Assembly: GCF_009296025.1 (NCBI RefSeq)
Contig: NZ_CP045178.1
Location: 8,551,215 to 8,615,214, forward strand
Length of the DNA: 64,000 nucleotides
Origin: Streptomyces tsukubensis
GTDB taxonomy: Bacteria > Actinomycetota > Actinomycetes > Streptomycetales > Streptomycetaceae
Direction: 5' to 3'
The position numbers and the translations under genes are program-made. Of the stretch, positions 36,423-46,236 are shown in pieces (positions within the stretch are counted from its first letter, which is position 1; every line of letters begins with the position of its first letter). The notes beneath the pieces were generated by a model that was given only the letters and a program-made list of their open reading frames with translations, made no database searches and was not told where the DNA came from.

Positions 36423-36707
36423 CCAGCTGGACCGCGGCTGTCGTCGCACTCAGCACCGCCCGGCCCCGACCTCCAGGCACTGCGCCTGGAACCGGCACGC
36501 CTGCGGGGCGAGCGCGGATGGACCTACGACGAACTCGCCGACCGCAGCGGCCTGTCCCGCCGCACCCTCATCGAAACCGAGCAGGGCCGCACCATCGGAT
36601 CCCTGAAAACCTGGCACGCCCTCGCCCACACCCTCCATGCCCCCCTCGACGAACTCTTCTGCACCTTCTGCACCGGCGCCACCCCGTCCCACCACCCCCA
36701 CGACTGA
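36423..36707 (+). pseudogene. XRE-type helix-turn-helix gene lacking a start codon
   Basis: The frame ending at the TGA at 36705-36707 encodes PDLQALRLEPARLRGERGWT, then YDELADRSGLSRRTLIETEQ with TWHALAHTLHAPLDELF, a clear XRE/Cro-type helix-turn-helix of a streptomycete small-regulator family. No ATG, GTG or TTG occurs in this frame between the upstream stop near 36348 and the conserved region. The 5' end is therefore lost or frame-shifted. A GTG at 36419 in another frame could once have been the start. Confidence 0.6.
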
Positions 36708-36998
36708 CCTTCCCCGCACTCCCGACACGAATCACCCCCACCCACCCCAAAAAACGAACACCCGCCCCCGATCGAACACACGACACGCCCGATGGGGCCA
36801 CCCGGGCGACACTCCGGGCCGCGCCCCCACCCCACGGCGCGCCGGCCGGCACCTTCACGCCATGCACCCAGCCCGCCCGCCGCGGCCGCAGCACCGCCGA
36901 ACACCAAGCCACCGCCACTCCCCGGCTGCGACCCCCTCCTCCCCGCCACCCGCCCACCGGCACCCGACCGCGGCACCCCCGCCCCTCCGGCCGCCCCC

Positions 36999-37141
36999 GG
37001 AGCCTCCCGGTACTGCCCCCCACCGACGAACAGACCGCCGCCACCGACGCCTTCCTGGCCGGCGGCCACCTCGCCCTCCAGGCCGGCGCGGGCACCGGGA
37101 AAACCAGCACCCTCACCCTCCTCGCCGCAGCCCCCCTTGGT
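36999..37141 (+). pseudogene. N-terminal fragment of a UvrD/Rep-like helicase
   Basis: The translation LPVLPPTDEQTAATDAFLAG continues to LALQAGAGTGKTSTLTLLAA. That gives a Q-motif and Walker A of superfamily I helicases, after which similarity stops at about 37141. None of the later motifs is present. By chance the frame is continuous with the JetA gene downstream. It is best read as a truncated gene left by insertion or deletion at the edge of the Wadjet operon. Confidence 0.6.
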
Positions 37142-37248
37142 GTTCCGCCTCGCGCGGCTGCGGCGGTGGGACCGCTGCCGGCGGTGGAGGTCCGACGTGA
37201 CTCGCCGTGCACAGGGCGGGAGCGAGAAACCTCACATAAACCTTCAAT

Positions 37249-37267
37249 GAATGAAAAGTGTTCATTC
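37249..37267. promoter_or_regulatory. Palindromic candidate operator in front of the Wadjet operon
   Basis: GAATGAA-AAGTG-TTCATTC has exact 7-bp inverted arms around a 5-bp centre, 91 bp before the JetA start. The stretch 37235-37275 is AT-rich compared with its surroundings, as expected of a promoter. Its binding protein is unknown, and the nearby helix-turn-helix gene is broken. Confidence 0.55.
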
Positions 37268-37357
37268 GTTTGCGTAAGGTGTCGCCACTCCTGGAGCACC
37301 CGGCTGTGCCCTGTGTCCATCTCCGGGGCCGGCTGTTCCGCACGAGAGGAAACCGCC

Positions 37358-38950
37358 ATGCCGCCCGTCAACGACGGTGCCGATGACGCGAGCCTGCACG
37401 AGACTCCCGCGGAGCTCGGCGACGGCCGGATGCCCCTGGTTCTCTACCTCGTGCTCAAGAACGCCCGCTACTACCGGCTGATCGTGGACGTCCTCATGGA
37501 GGAGGAAGCCCGGTTGGGCATCCACCTGCCCGTCGCCGTCATCGAGGAGCGCGTCAGAACCCGACTGGCCGCCTCCGGCCACACCGGCCACCTCCCGCCG
37601 GTGGACACGCTCCTGGCGGACCTGCACGTGAACGGCAACGTCGACCGGATCTACAGCACACGGCGCAAGAACACCGTCCAGGAGTACATGCGCAAGGACC
37701 ACTACTACCAACTCACCCCGCAGGGCGCGCAGCTCCACCGCGAAGTACTCCGCATCGACCGCGAGCTGGGCGCCACCGGCGCACTGCAGAGCGCGATGCT
37801 TCCCGCGGTGCTGCAGGCCCTGGACGAACTCACCGAACTCCTGGCCCGCGAGTCCTTCGACCCGTCCCGCACCTATGCCGCCTACCACCGTCTGACAAGC
37901 GGTTTCTCCGACTTGTCAGAGAACGCCAAGCTGTTCGTCCAAGGCCTCAACCGGTCCCTGGAGACCAACGGCACCCTGCAGATCGACGCGTTCCTCGCCT
38001 ACAAAGACGTGGTCGTGCGCTACCTCAACACCTTCACCCTCGTCCTGGAACGCCACACCCCGCACATCACCGCCGGTATCGAGGCCGCCGAGCAAGCTGG
38101 CCTCAACGAGCGGTTCGCCGAGCTGGCCGCCGTCGACGCCAGCCCCGTCCTGGGCCAGAGCCCCGAGACACTTACCGTCCGCCATAGCCAGGGCCTTGCC
38201 CGCCAGTGGCAGGGCCTGCGCAGCTGGTTCCACGGTGACGCAGAACGCCTCCCCGTCACCGAGATCCTCCAGGAACGCGCGGCCGAGGCCGTCAGCCAGA
38301 TCATGCAGATCGTTCAGCAGATCAACGATCGCCGTTTCCGCCGCATCAACCGCGCCGCAGACCTGACGACCCTGGCCCGCTGGTTCGACAACGCCCCCAC
38401 CGAGCAGTACACCAGCACCCTGTGGCGGGCCGCCTTCGGCATGAACCCGGCCCGTCACCTCGGCCAGACACACCCCCTCGACGACGACGCGGACCACCTG
38501 CCCCACGCCACCTGGTGGAACGACACCCCCGCGCCCGTCTCTGCGCGCGTGCGCCACCACGGCCCCCGGGCAGCGGTCGGCGCGCCGCCACGTATCGCCG
38601 ACACCCGGGCCGCCAAACGTCACCTCGCAGCCCGACGCGCCCAGCACCAAAAAACCCGCGACGACGCCGAAACGGCCCTCGCGGCCCGCGGCGCCATGCG
38701 CCTGTCCGCCCTGCCCGATCTGCCCGAGCCCGAAGCCGTTCTGCTGCTGGCCTGCCTGACCACGGGCCTGTCGGCCCGCCCGGGCAAGGACGGCAGCCGA
38801 CGGGCCCGCAGCCGCGACGGACGCCTCCTGATCGTCCTGGCCCCGCCCGCCACCCCCACCGCCGCCGCCACCCTCACCCTGCCCCACGGTCAACTGGCCG
38901 TGGCGGACTTCGAACTCACCATCCAGCCCCGCACCGGAGCGCACCCATGA
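37358..38950 (+). CDS. jetA: Wadjet anti-plasmid protein JetA (DUF2397, TIGR02677 family)
   Basis: A 530-residue kleisin-like subunit of the Wadjet complex. The N-terminal winged-helix region reads LVLYLVLKNARYYRLIVDVL, ERVRTRLAASGHTGHLPPVD and LLADLHVNGNVDRI. A long helical middle follows (DLSENAKLFVQGLNRSLETN), then a low-complexity C-terminus. Family assignment rests on this and on the three following genes. JetA bridges the SMC-like JetC dimer and JetB. The ATG at 37358 has AGAGGAAA upstream. The stop overlaps jetB in ATGA. Confidence 0.88.
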   Translation: MPPVNDGADDASLHETPAELGDGRMPLVLYLVLKNARYYRLIVDVLMEEEARLGIHLPVAVIEERVRTRLAASGHTGHLPPVDTLLADLHVNGNVDRIYSTRRKNTVQEYMRKDHYYQLTPQGAQLHREVLRIDRELGATGALQSAMLPAVLQALDELTELLARESFDPSRTYAAYHRLTSGFSDLSENAKLFVQGLNRSLETNGTLQIDAFLAYKDVVVRYLNTFTLVLERHTPHITAGIEAAEQAGLNERFAELAAVDASPVLGQSPETLTVRHSQGLARQWQGLRSWFHGDAERLPVTEILQERAAEAVSQIMQIVQQINDRRFRRINRAADLTTLARWFDNAPTEQYTSTLWRAAFGMNPARHLGQTHPLDDDADHLPHATWWNDTPAPVSARVRHHGPRAAVGAPPRIADTRAAKRHLAARRAQHQKTRDDAETALAARGAMRLSALPDLPEPEAVLLLACLTTGLSARPGKDGSRRARSRDGRLLIVLAPPATPTAAATLTLPHGQLAVADFELTIQPRTGAHP

Positions 38951-40158
38951 CCGCCTGGAGCGGCCCCGACGCCGCCGAACGGCAGGAGGCCCTGCGCGCC
39001 CTGCTCGCCCGCCCGCTGCTGACCCGCACCCACCGGCCCTACGAACTGGCCCTCGTGCGCCGCCACGACACCGCGCTGCGCACTTGGTGCGAGACCCAGC
39101 TCGGCTGGCGCCTGCACGTCGACCGCGACCACGCCCGCCTCTACAAAATCCCCGCCCCCGGCCCGCGCCACCCCGCCGACGCGCCCACCGGCCGCCAGGC
39201 CGCGCTGTACTGCATGACCCTCGCTGCTCTCGATGACTGCGACGAGCAGACCGTCATCACCGAACTGGCCCAGCGCATCACTGTGAGCACCACCGCCGAA
39301 CCCGCCGTGCGCACCTTCGACGCCACCCAGTACCGCGACCGCGCCGACCTCGTCGCCGCGATCCGCCTGCTGTGCCACCACCGCGTGCTGACCCCCGAAG
39401 AACGCGCCGAGAACGCCAGCTACGAACGCGACTACATAGCCGGCACCGGCAACGCCCTCTACCGCGTCCACCACGCCACCGCCCGCCTCCTGCTGGCCAG
39501 CCCCACCGCCCCTAGCCAGGCCCCCGGCCCCGACGCCCTCCTCGACGCCGAAACCCCCGCCACTCCGGAGACCGCCCAGCACCACCTACGCCACCGCCTG
39601 CTGCGCCGCCTGGTCGACGACCCCGCCCTCTACCTCGACGACCTCACCCCAGACGAACACACCTACTACCTGCAGCACCGCCGCGACCTGATCACCACCG
39701 TGGAAAACGCCCTGGACACCCGCGTCGAGACACGAGCCGAGGGATCCGCCGTCATCGACGACACCCTCACCGACCTGCCTTTCCCCCACGGCTCCACCCG
39801 CCCCTACGCGGCCCTCGCCCTGGCTGACGCCCTGTGGCACGAAGAAGCCTCCCACCCCCGCCGCCGCGCCATCCCGCACACCCGGGCCCTCGAACTCTCC
39901 CAGACCATCGCCGACCACCTCCTGCACGTCGTCAAGAACATCAACAACCGGCCCGTCACCGCCGCCACCGTCCTCGACGAGGCCCAGAACTACCTCGCCC
40001 GCCTCCGCCTGATCGACGTCCTGCCCACCGGCATACGGCTGCTGCCCGCCCTGGCCCGCTACCGGTCCACCACCGCTCCCGCCCGCCTCGACGCCGAACA
40101 CGGACTGCTGTACGGCATCGCTCCCAGCACCGCCCACGAGGACCGACGTGACCACTGA
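38947..40158 (+). CDS. jetB: Wadjet protein JetB (DUF2398, TIGR02678 family)
   Basis: A 403-residue accessory (KITE-like) subunit. It begins RQEALRALLARPLLTRTHRP and contains tandem winged-helix regions (TFDATQYRDRADLVAAIRLL, YERDYIAGTGNALYRVHHAT, LVDDPALYLDDLTPDEHTYY). It is predicted to bind JetA and DNA within the MukBEF-like complex. ATGA overlap with jetA at one end and an 11-bp overlap with jetC at the other imply fixed co-expression. Length is normal for the family. Confidence 0.88.
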   Translation: MTAWSGPDAAERQEALRALLARPLLTRTHRPYELALVRRHDTALRTWCETQLGWRLHVDRDHARLYKIPAPGPRHPADAPTGRQAALYCMTLAALDDCDEQTVITELAQRITVSTTAEPAVRTFDATQYRDRADLVAAIRLLCHHRVLTPEERAENASYERDYIAGTGNALYRVHHATARLLLASPTAPSQAPGPDALLDAETPATPETAQHHLRHRLLRRLVDDPALYLDDLTPDEHTYYLQHRRDLITTVENALDTRVETRAEGSAVIDDTLTDLPFPHGSTRPYAALALADALWHEEASHPRRRAIPHTRALELSQTIADHLLHVVKNINNRPVTAATVLDEAQNYLARLRLIDVLPTGIRLLPALARYRSTTAPARLDAEHGLLYGIAPSTAHEDRRDH

Positions 40159-43100
40159 GCCGAGCCCCACACCACCGCCCGGCGCGGCCACCGCCCGCCA
40201 GCGCCTGGACCGCCTCCTGGCCGGCCAACTGCCCCTGCCGGGCCGCACCCGCTTCCAGCCACTGCGCCTGGGCCTGATCGGCATCTGGCAGTACGAAGAG
40301 GAAGTCTTCGTCTTCCACGACGGCCGGCTGATTCTCACCGGACGCAACGGCGCCGGCAAGAGCAAGGTCATCGAGGTCAGCAGCCCGTTCCTCCTCGACG
40401 CGAACCTCTCCGCACACCGCCTGGACCCCTTCGGCACGTCCGGCCGCACCATGCGCGACAACCTGCTCTACGACGGTCTCAGCCAGCGCGTCGGCTACAT
40501 CTGGTGCGAATACGGCCGCATTACCGAGACCGGCACCTGCGAGTACCTCACCATCGGCGCCGGCCTCAAGGCCACCGACGCCAAGAAGGGCGCCCCCGAC
40601 TCCTGGTACTTCGCCACCCCGCAACGCGTCGGCGACGACTTCACGCTCTACAACGGCCGCCGCCAGCCCCACAGCTCCACCGCCCTCAAAGACCTCCTCG
40701 GCCCCAACACCGTCTTCGACAGCGCCGACCTGTACCAAAAACACGTCAGCAAGCACCTGTTCGGCTTCGGCTCCGTCACCCAGCTGCGCTCCCTGATCAA
40801 CCTCCTGCTGACGCTGCGCCGCCCCAAACTCAGCGAAGGCTTCAACGTCGACAAACTCACTGGTCTGCTCACCGACGGCCTGCCGCCCGTCAGCCACACC
40901 ATGCTGGAAGACCTCGCCCGCCGCTTCGACGAACTGGCCCGCGAGCGCGACGAAATGCAGCGCCACCTCGACAACCGCACCGCTCTGCAGCGCTTCAGAG
41001 CGGTCTACCACCGCTATGCCCGCACTATGGTCGCCAACAGCGCCCGGACTCTGGCCGGCACCCAGACCGCCCACGCCGATGCCGCCGCCCGGCACACCAC
41101 AGCACGCCGCGCACTCGACTCACTCGACGGCCGCCTGGAGGAGCTGACCCGCCGCCAGGGCGACCTCGAGGCCCAACGCGCCCGACGCGAGGCACGGGTT
41201 CAAGCACTCGTGCAGCGGCCCGAGGTGGACCAGGGCCGCGTCCTGGACATGCTGGGCCAGAAGGCACAGACAGCCCGCCAGTACGCCGACGCCGCCGACA
41301 AGCGCCACCACGCCGCCCGCACCGCCCACACCGAAGCCCGCGAAGACTGGATCCGCGAGCAGCAGGGCCGGGCCACTGCGGCCGAGGCCGTCACCCAGGG
41401 CGAAGCCCATGCCGGCCTCCTGGCCCGCACGGCGGGCATGGCCGACGAACACGACCGGCAGCGCCCCGCCCTGCGCAACACGCCTGCCCAGGCCGCCGCG
41501 ACCCTCGAAGCCGTCTGCGACAACCGCCAGTACCACCTGAACCGGACCATGCCGCTCATCGGCGACGTCGAGACCGCAGCCAGCCACTACACGGCCGCCG
41601 CCCACCACCACGACCGTGTCACCGAGCGCCGCGACCAGGCCCTGGAACAGACCGACATCTGCCGCAGCACCCACCGCAAAGCGGCCGAGCACCTCCATGA
41701 GGAACTCACCACCTGGACGGACAAGCTCACCGAACTGGCCCTGAGCGACCAGCAGATCACCGCTCTGCACACAGCGGTCGACGCCCTCACCGCAGACGGC
41801 ACCACCCCCGTGCTGCGCACCATCGTCGACCAGACCGCCCGCCCCCAGGAAATCAGCCTCGAAGACCAGCGCGCCGAACGCCAGGCCCACTGCAAGCACC
41901 TGGGCGAACAGCACGAGCGCCTCCAGACCGACCGCACGCGCATCGCCCGGGAAACTGACCCTGAACCGCCCGCCCCGGTCACCGCGCGCCGCCCCCGCCC
42001 CGGCCCCGAGCACGGGGCCCCGCTGTGGCAGCTGGTCGACTTCACCGCGGACAGCCCCCGCCCCGCCCGGGCCCACCTGGAGGCCGCCCTGCAGGCGGCC
42101 GGCATCCTCGACGCATGGGTCACCCCCCACGGCGAACTGCTCGCCGCCGACACACTGGACACCGTCCTGGTGGCCGGGGCACCGTTGCCCGGCCCCACCC
42201 TGAGTTCCGCCCTCACCCCCGCACCCCACCCGCACGTGGCCCAGGACACCGTCCAGCAACTCCTCGACAGCATCGCCCTGCACCCCACCGGCGCCGCCCC
42301 CGACAAGCCCCCGGCGGACGGCACCTGGATCGGCACCGACGGGAGCTGGCGCATCGGCCCGCTGCACGGACGCACCCGCGCCGAGCACGCCTCCTACATC
42401 GGGATCGAGGCCCGCAGGGCCGAGCGCCTCAGACGACTCGCCCGCATCGACGACCAACTGCACACCCTCGACGAGCAGATCGCGGCCGCCGACCAGGCCC
42501 ACACCGACATCCTGCGCCGCCTGGACCGCATCTTCGACGAGAAGAGCCGCTTTCCTCCCAGCCAGCCGGTGACCACCGCCCTCACTGATCTGGCCGCCGC
42601 CGAACGACGCGTCGGCCAGATCGAAAACGACCTCACCCACGCCCAAGAACGCCTCAATGCGTGTCTGCTCGAAAGGGAAGAGACCACCCGCGTACTCGCC
42701 TCCTACGCCCGGACCCACCGCACTGCCACCAGCCGCGACGAGCTGAACGGGCAGAGCGAGGCACTGCGGCGCTATCGAAACGCCCTCACCCGGCTGACCG
42801 TCGCCGCCGAACAGCTCCTGCAGCGGCAGGAAGCAGATGACAAGGCGCGCCGCCGCCATGACCAGCGGGCCGCGGAACTCGAGCTCAGAGAACGCGAACA
42901 CCGCGACGCGGAGAACACCGCACAGGGAGCCGAGACCGAACACCGCACGGCCGCCGACAGCGCAGGCCCCGACGTCCAGGCGGTCCTGGCCGACCTGGAA
43001 AAAGCCAGAGCCGGACTGAAGGACACCGAAGCCGCTCAGAAGACCCTGCACGAAGACAAGGTCGACACCAGTAACCGGCACGGAATCGCCCAGGGCAACC

Positions 43101-44383
43101 TGAACAGCGCCCACGACGATGTCGCCCGCACCCAAGCCGCTCACGACACCGCCCGTGCCGCCTTCCGTCTCCTCGACAGCCTCGGCCTGTTCCACCTGGC
43201 CGACCTGCCAGCCCCGCCACCCGACCCGGACACCTCACCCGAGACACGCGCCGCCCACGCCCACCAGCATCTGTCCCACCTGACCGGCCGCGACACCGAC
43301 CAGGACCACGCCCAGACCGAACTCCACAAGGCGTTCACCCGCCTCGAGAGCGAGATCATCGGAGCGGACTGGCGGTGCGCCCTGGAAACACGCGACACCG
43401 TCCAGTACGCCTGCGTGTTCCACAACAACGTTCCGCTCGGCGTCCTGGACACCCTGCAGACCATGGACCACGAGATCGACACCCGGCGCACCCTCATCGA
43501 CGAGGAAGAACGCGACCTCTTCGCCGAAGTGCTCCTCGGCCGGATCGGCAACCACCTCAGCCAGCGCCGCGCTGAAGCGAAAAGCCTCATCGAACGCATG
43601 AACCGCCTGCTGGCCGACCGCCCCACGGCCACCAACCTGCTCATGCGCCTGCGATGGGACCCCGACCCCGAACAGCACGCCGACGTCCACAACGCGATCC
43701 GCGCCCTCGATGGCCGCCACACCCGCAACCTCGCCGACATCGACCGCGACCGGCTGATCGACTTCCTCGCCGCCCGCGTCAGGGCGGCACGCGACCACGA
43801 CGGATCAGGGGACTGGAAGACCCACCTGGCCCAGGCCCTCGACTACCGGCGCTGGTCCCGCTTCACCATCGAGTACAAGAAGGACGGCCAGCATGCCTGG
43901 ACCGAGCTCACCGACAAAAAGCACCAAAAAGGATCGGGCGGGGAGAAGGCCGTCATGCTCCAGCTGCCGCTGTTCATCGCCGCCGCAGCCCACTACCGGG
44001 CCGCCCGCCCCCACGCCCCCCGCCCGGTCTACCTCGACGAGGCGTTCGCCGGCATCGACGCCGAGATGCGCGGCGACTGCATGGGACTGCTCGCCGACCT
44101 CGACCTGGACGTCATCATGGCCAGCCACGACGAGACCGGATTCCACCCCCAGGTCCCCGCCGTCGCCACCTACCAGCTCTACCGCGATCCACAGGTCAAG
44201 GGCGTGCTCGCCACACCGCTGCTGTGGGACGGAGCGGCGCAGCGCGAATACGAACTCACCGACCCGGCCCTGTACGCCGACGGCACTGACGACGTCCTTT
44301 TCGCCGACGACGACCTCTACGATCAGGTGCCCCACAACCCCTTCGAAAGCGAAGACGACGCCAACGGTGACGACCCCGCATAA
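40148..44383 (+). CDS. jetC: Wadjet SMC-like ATPase JetC (TIGR02680 family)
   Basis: A 1411-residue SMC/MukB-like motor. Walker A is LTGRNGAGKSKVIEVSSPFL (Lys71, Ser72). Two long Ala/Glu/Arg-rich coiled-coil arms follow, with a hinge-like region around residues 610-740. The ABC signature GSGGEKAVMLQLPLF lies near residue 1262 and Walker B VYLDEAFAGID near 1295, followed by MASHDE. In the known mechanism the ATPase extrudes loops of small circular DNA until JetD cuts it. The GTG start at 40148 lies inside the end of jetB. All motifs are intact, so the motor should be functional. Confidence 0.93.
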   Translation: MTTEPSPTPPPGAATARQRLDRLLAGQLPLPGRTRFQPLRLGLIGIWQYEEEVFVFHDGRLILTGRNGAGKSKVIEVSSPFLLDANLSAHRLDPFGTSGRTMRDNLLYDGLSQRVGYIWCEYGRITETGTCEYLTIGAGLKATDAKKGAPDSWYFATPQRVGDDFTLYNGRRQPHSSTALKDLLGPNTVFDSADLYQKHVSKHLFGFGSVTQLRSLINLLLTLRRPKLSEGFNVDKLTGLLTDGLPPVSHTMLEDLARRFDELARERDEMQRHLDNRTALQRFRAVYHRYARTMVANSARTLAGTQTAHADAAARHTTARRALDSLDGRLEELTRRQGDLEAQRARREARVQALVQRPEVDQGRVLDMLGQKAQTARQYADAADKRHHAARTAHTEAREDWIREQQGRATAAEAVTQGEAHAGLLARTAGMADEHDRQRPALRNTPAQAAATLEAVCDNRQYHLNRTMPLIGDVETAASHYTAAAHHHDRVTERRDQALEQTDICRSTHRKAAEHLHEELTTWTDKLTELALSDQQITALHTAVDALTADGTTPVLRTIVDQTARPQEISLEDQRAERQAHCKHLGEQHERLQTDRTRIARETDPEPPAPVTARRPRPGPEHGAPLWQLVDFTADSPRPARAHLEAALQAAGILDAWVTPHGELLAADTLDTVLVAGAPLPGPTLSSALTPAPHPHVAQDTVQQLLDSIALHPTGAAPDKPPADGTWIGTDGSWRIGPLHGRTRAEHASYIGIEARRAERLRRLARIDDQLHTLDEQIAAADQAHTDILRRLDRIFDEKSRFPPSQPVTTALTDLAAAERRVGQIENDLTHAQERLNACLLEREETTRVLASYARTHRTATSRDELNGQSEALRRYRNALTRLTVAAEQLLQRQEADDKARRRHDQRAAELELREREHRDAENTAQGAETEHRTAADSAGPDVQAVLADLEKARAGLKDTEAAQKTLHEDKVDTSNRHGIAQGNLNSAHDDVARTQAAHDTARAAFRLLDSLGLFHLADLPAPPPDPDTSPETRAAHAHQHLSHLTGRDTDQDHAQTELHKAFTRLESEIIGADWRCALETRDTVQYACVFHNNVPLGVLDTLQTMDHEIDTRRTLIDEEERDLFAEVLLGRIGNHLSQRRAEAKSLIERMNRLLADRPTATNLLMRLRWDPDPEQHADVHNAIRALDGRHTRNLADIDRDRLIDFLAARVRAARDHDGSGDWKTHLAQALDYRRWSRFTIEYKKDGQHAWTELTDKKHQKGSGGEKAVMLQLPLFIAAAAHYRAARPHAPRPVYLDEAFAGIDAEMRGDCMGLLADLDLDVIMASHDETGFHPQVPAVATYQLYRDPQVKGVLATPLLWDGAAQREYELTDPALYADGTDDVLFADDDLYDQVPHNPFESEDDANGDDPA

Positions 44384-45713
44384 CCCCGGGCCGCCTTCCG
44401 CCAGACCTGCACTCCTGCCTGCAGAACTGGCGGAATGGGCGTCCACCCCCGGCGGCGCCCTCTTCATCAGCACCGCACGCGAGCACATCTACCGCGGCGG
44501 CAAGCTCCAACGGCCCCTGCCCCTGCCCCTGACCATGACCGCCCGCGAACGCGGCGACATCATCGAGCTGTTCGGCGGCGACGCCCTCGCACGCGGCCGC
44601 CTGAACCCGGCCAAGGCCCAGGCGGCTCTCCTGGCCAGTCGCTACCACATGACCCTGCGCGCCCTCCTCATCGGCGCAGGCGGCCCGCTGCGCACCGGCA
44701 AGGGCCGCGCCCGCTACCAACGCCTGATCCAACGCGACGAAGCGCACACCGCACGCCACAGCCTGCTCGCCGCCATCCATACGGTGATCCCCCTGGACGA
44801 GGAACACGCCCTGCTGCTGGCGCAGCCCGCCGACCGCAAACGCGTCCCCGGCCAGAGCCGCACCCTCACCACCAGCTGGAGCGTCTACGACGCCGCTCTG
44901 CGGGCCGCCGCCGTCTGGTGGCAGGGCCAGGACCGCGGCTGGACCTTCGCCGAACGCGAACTGTCGGTGCGTGCGCTGGGAGGAAGCAAACGCTGGACCC
45001 CCGCAACCCAGGAAGCCTTCTGCCGACTCATCGGCGAACGCTTCGAGGAGGCGGTCCGCACCACCGACACCGCCGTCCGTATCCAGGGCCCCGGCGACTG
45101 GCAGTTGGACCGCCTCGTCGCGGACTTCGACCACGACATTCCGTTCCTGGAGATCCCCGGACGCACGGTCGCCGAACAAGGCCGCTTCACCCACACCGCG
45201 ACCGGCATCCTCCTCATCGAAAACCAGGAGACCTTCGAGGCCATCCGCCACCACACCGACATCCCCGAAACATGGTTGCGCATCTGGCTCGAAGGGTTTG
45301 TTTCCGACGGTCTGGTCGACGTGGTGAGCGCCCTGCCCGACCTTCCCCTGGCCATCTGGACCGATCTCGACCCGCCCGGCATCGACATCGTCGCCAATCT
45401 CGCCCATCGCCTCAACCGTCCGCTTCACCCCGTGGCCATGGACCCTGCCACCTACTCCCACGGCTTCTACCTTGACGAGTCGGCCGACAAGCTCGCCAAA
45501 TGGCAGCGCCGTGCGGCCGTCCAGGCCCGGACCGGGCCGGTGAGCCTGCGCCCCCTGGCAGCGGCCATCGCCGCCAACGATGGGCGGCGCTGTGAACAGG
45601 AGGGTCTGCACGAGCACGTGATGCCCCGGCTCGGCGCGATGCTCGCCTCCATCGCCGCACCGTGCCGCTCCGGCAGCGCGACTTTGCCGCCTCCTGCTGC
45701 CGCCGGGCTGTGA
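44367..45713 (+). CDS. jetD: Wadjet nuclease JetD (DUF3323/DUF2399, TIGR02679 family)
   Basis: A 448-residue endonuclease subunit. The N-terminal arm contains GGKLQRPLPLPLTMTARERG and LPAELAEWASTPGG. The C-terminal half is toprim-like, with the catalytic Glu in LLIENQETFEAI (about residue 285) and the acidic pair in AIWTDLDPPGIDIV (about 331). The GTG at 44367 overlaps jetC by 17 bp and fits the fourth position of jetABCD. JetD cleaves plasmid DNA after JetABC stalls. The last 20 residues are Ser/Pro/Ala-rich and may be dispensable. Confidence 0.9.
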   Translation: MTTPHNPGPPSARPALLPAELAEWASTPGGALFISTAREHIYRGGKLQRPLPLPLTMTARERGDIIELFGGDALARGRLNPAKAQAALLASRYHMTLRALLIGAGGPLRTGKGRARYQRLIQRDEAHTARHSLLAAIHTVIPLDEEHALLLAQPADRKRVPGQSRTLTTSWSVYDAALRAAAVWWQGQDRGWTFAERELSVRALGGSKRWTPATQEAFCRLIGERFEEAVRTTDTAVRIQGPGDWQLDRLVADFDHDIPFLEIPGRTVAEQGRFTHTATGILLIENQETFEAIRHHTDIPETWLRIWLEGFVSDGLVDVVSALPDLPLAIWTDLDPPGIDIVANLAHRLNRPLHPVAMDPATYSHGFYLDESADKLAKWQRRAAVQARTGPVSLRPLAAAIAANDGRRCEQEGLHEHVMPRLGAMLASIAAPCRSGSATLPPPAAAGL

Positions 45714-46044
45714 ACCGTCCGCCTCCACGCAACACGCGCCCAAGACGCGTGCACCCCGAGGAGAGGACGCCCCGATCTTGGCGGCAGGGCTTCGAGCCGC
45801 GGGCATCGGCAGTGCAGATCTCCCGGCTTGCTGCGCCGAACCTGGACCGGCTCGCGCTCGAGCCGGTCGTGCGCGAGGCCGAGGTCGTGCAGACACGCCC
45901 GAAGCGGGCAGCACTTGCGGTGAGTTCAGCAGCCCTCGCCACTCCACCCGGCACTGAACGGCCAAGCCTGTCCGTGGAGGGCGGCTCAGGAGACAAGAGT
46001 GCTGGCAGGCACAGTCAGGTTGAGCCGCTGCAGACGTCCCGCGT
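45714..46044. other. Gene-free interval after the Wadjet operon
   Basis: These 331 bp hold no convincing frame, hairpin or repeat. Confidence 0.4.
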
Positions 46045-46236
46045 GTGCGCGCACGTGTCGCGCGTCGGCGAGCACAGCGGATCATCGACGGGTACAACAG
46101 CACACCAGGACCGGAGCGGGTTCTGCTCGGCCTGTCCACGAGCTTCGCCATCACCATCGCGACTTCGCGGACCATCAACTACGTGCGTGAACGGCGGCGA
46201 GCACTGCCCAGGATACGTGGCCTGACCCGCCTCTGA
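46045..46236 (+). CDS. N-terminal part of an integral membrane protein (split gene)
   Basis: A 63-residue frame with a basic start (ARVARRRAQRIIDGYNSTPG), then LLGLSTSFAITIATSRTINY, a membrane segment, and a basic end. The phrase GYNSTPGPERVLLGLSTSFA is one I recognise as the beginning of a streptomycete membrane protein that continues with material like the next frame. The TGA overlaps the ATG of that frame (TGATG). Either one gene has been split by a frameshift or two short genes are coupled. Function unknown. Confidence 0.5.
   Translation: MRARVARRRAQRIIDGYNSTPGPERVLLGLSTSFAITIATSRTINYVRERRRALPRIRGLTRL

Noticed and set aside
36419..37357. N-terminal extension of JetA by over 300 residues
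   Set aside because: The frame is open but encodes Pro/Arg-rich sequence and a helicase scrap; the ATG at 37358 has a ribosome site and family homology begins there.
41120..43195. 691-codon reverse frame inside jetC
   Set aside because: Antisense to the coiled-coil arms of the SMC-like ATPase; repetitive Gly/Val/Ala composition only.
40148..44383. SbcC or MukB housekeeping protein
   Set aside because: Flanked in tight order by DUF2397, DUF2398 and toprim-like JetD genes, the Wadjet arrangement.
44256..46178. 640-codon reverse frame over jetD
   Set aside because: Antisense to jetD, whose toprim-like motifs and overlap with jetC are convincing.
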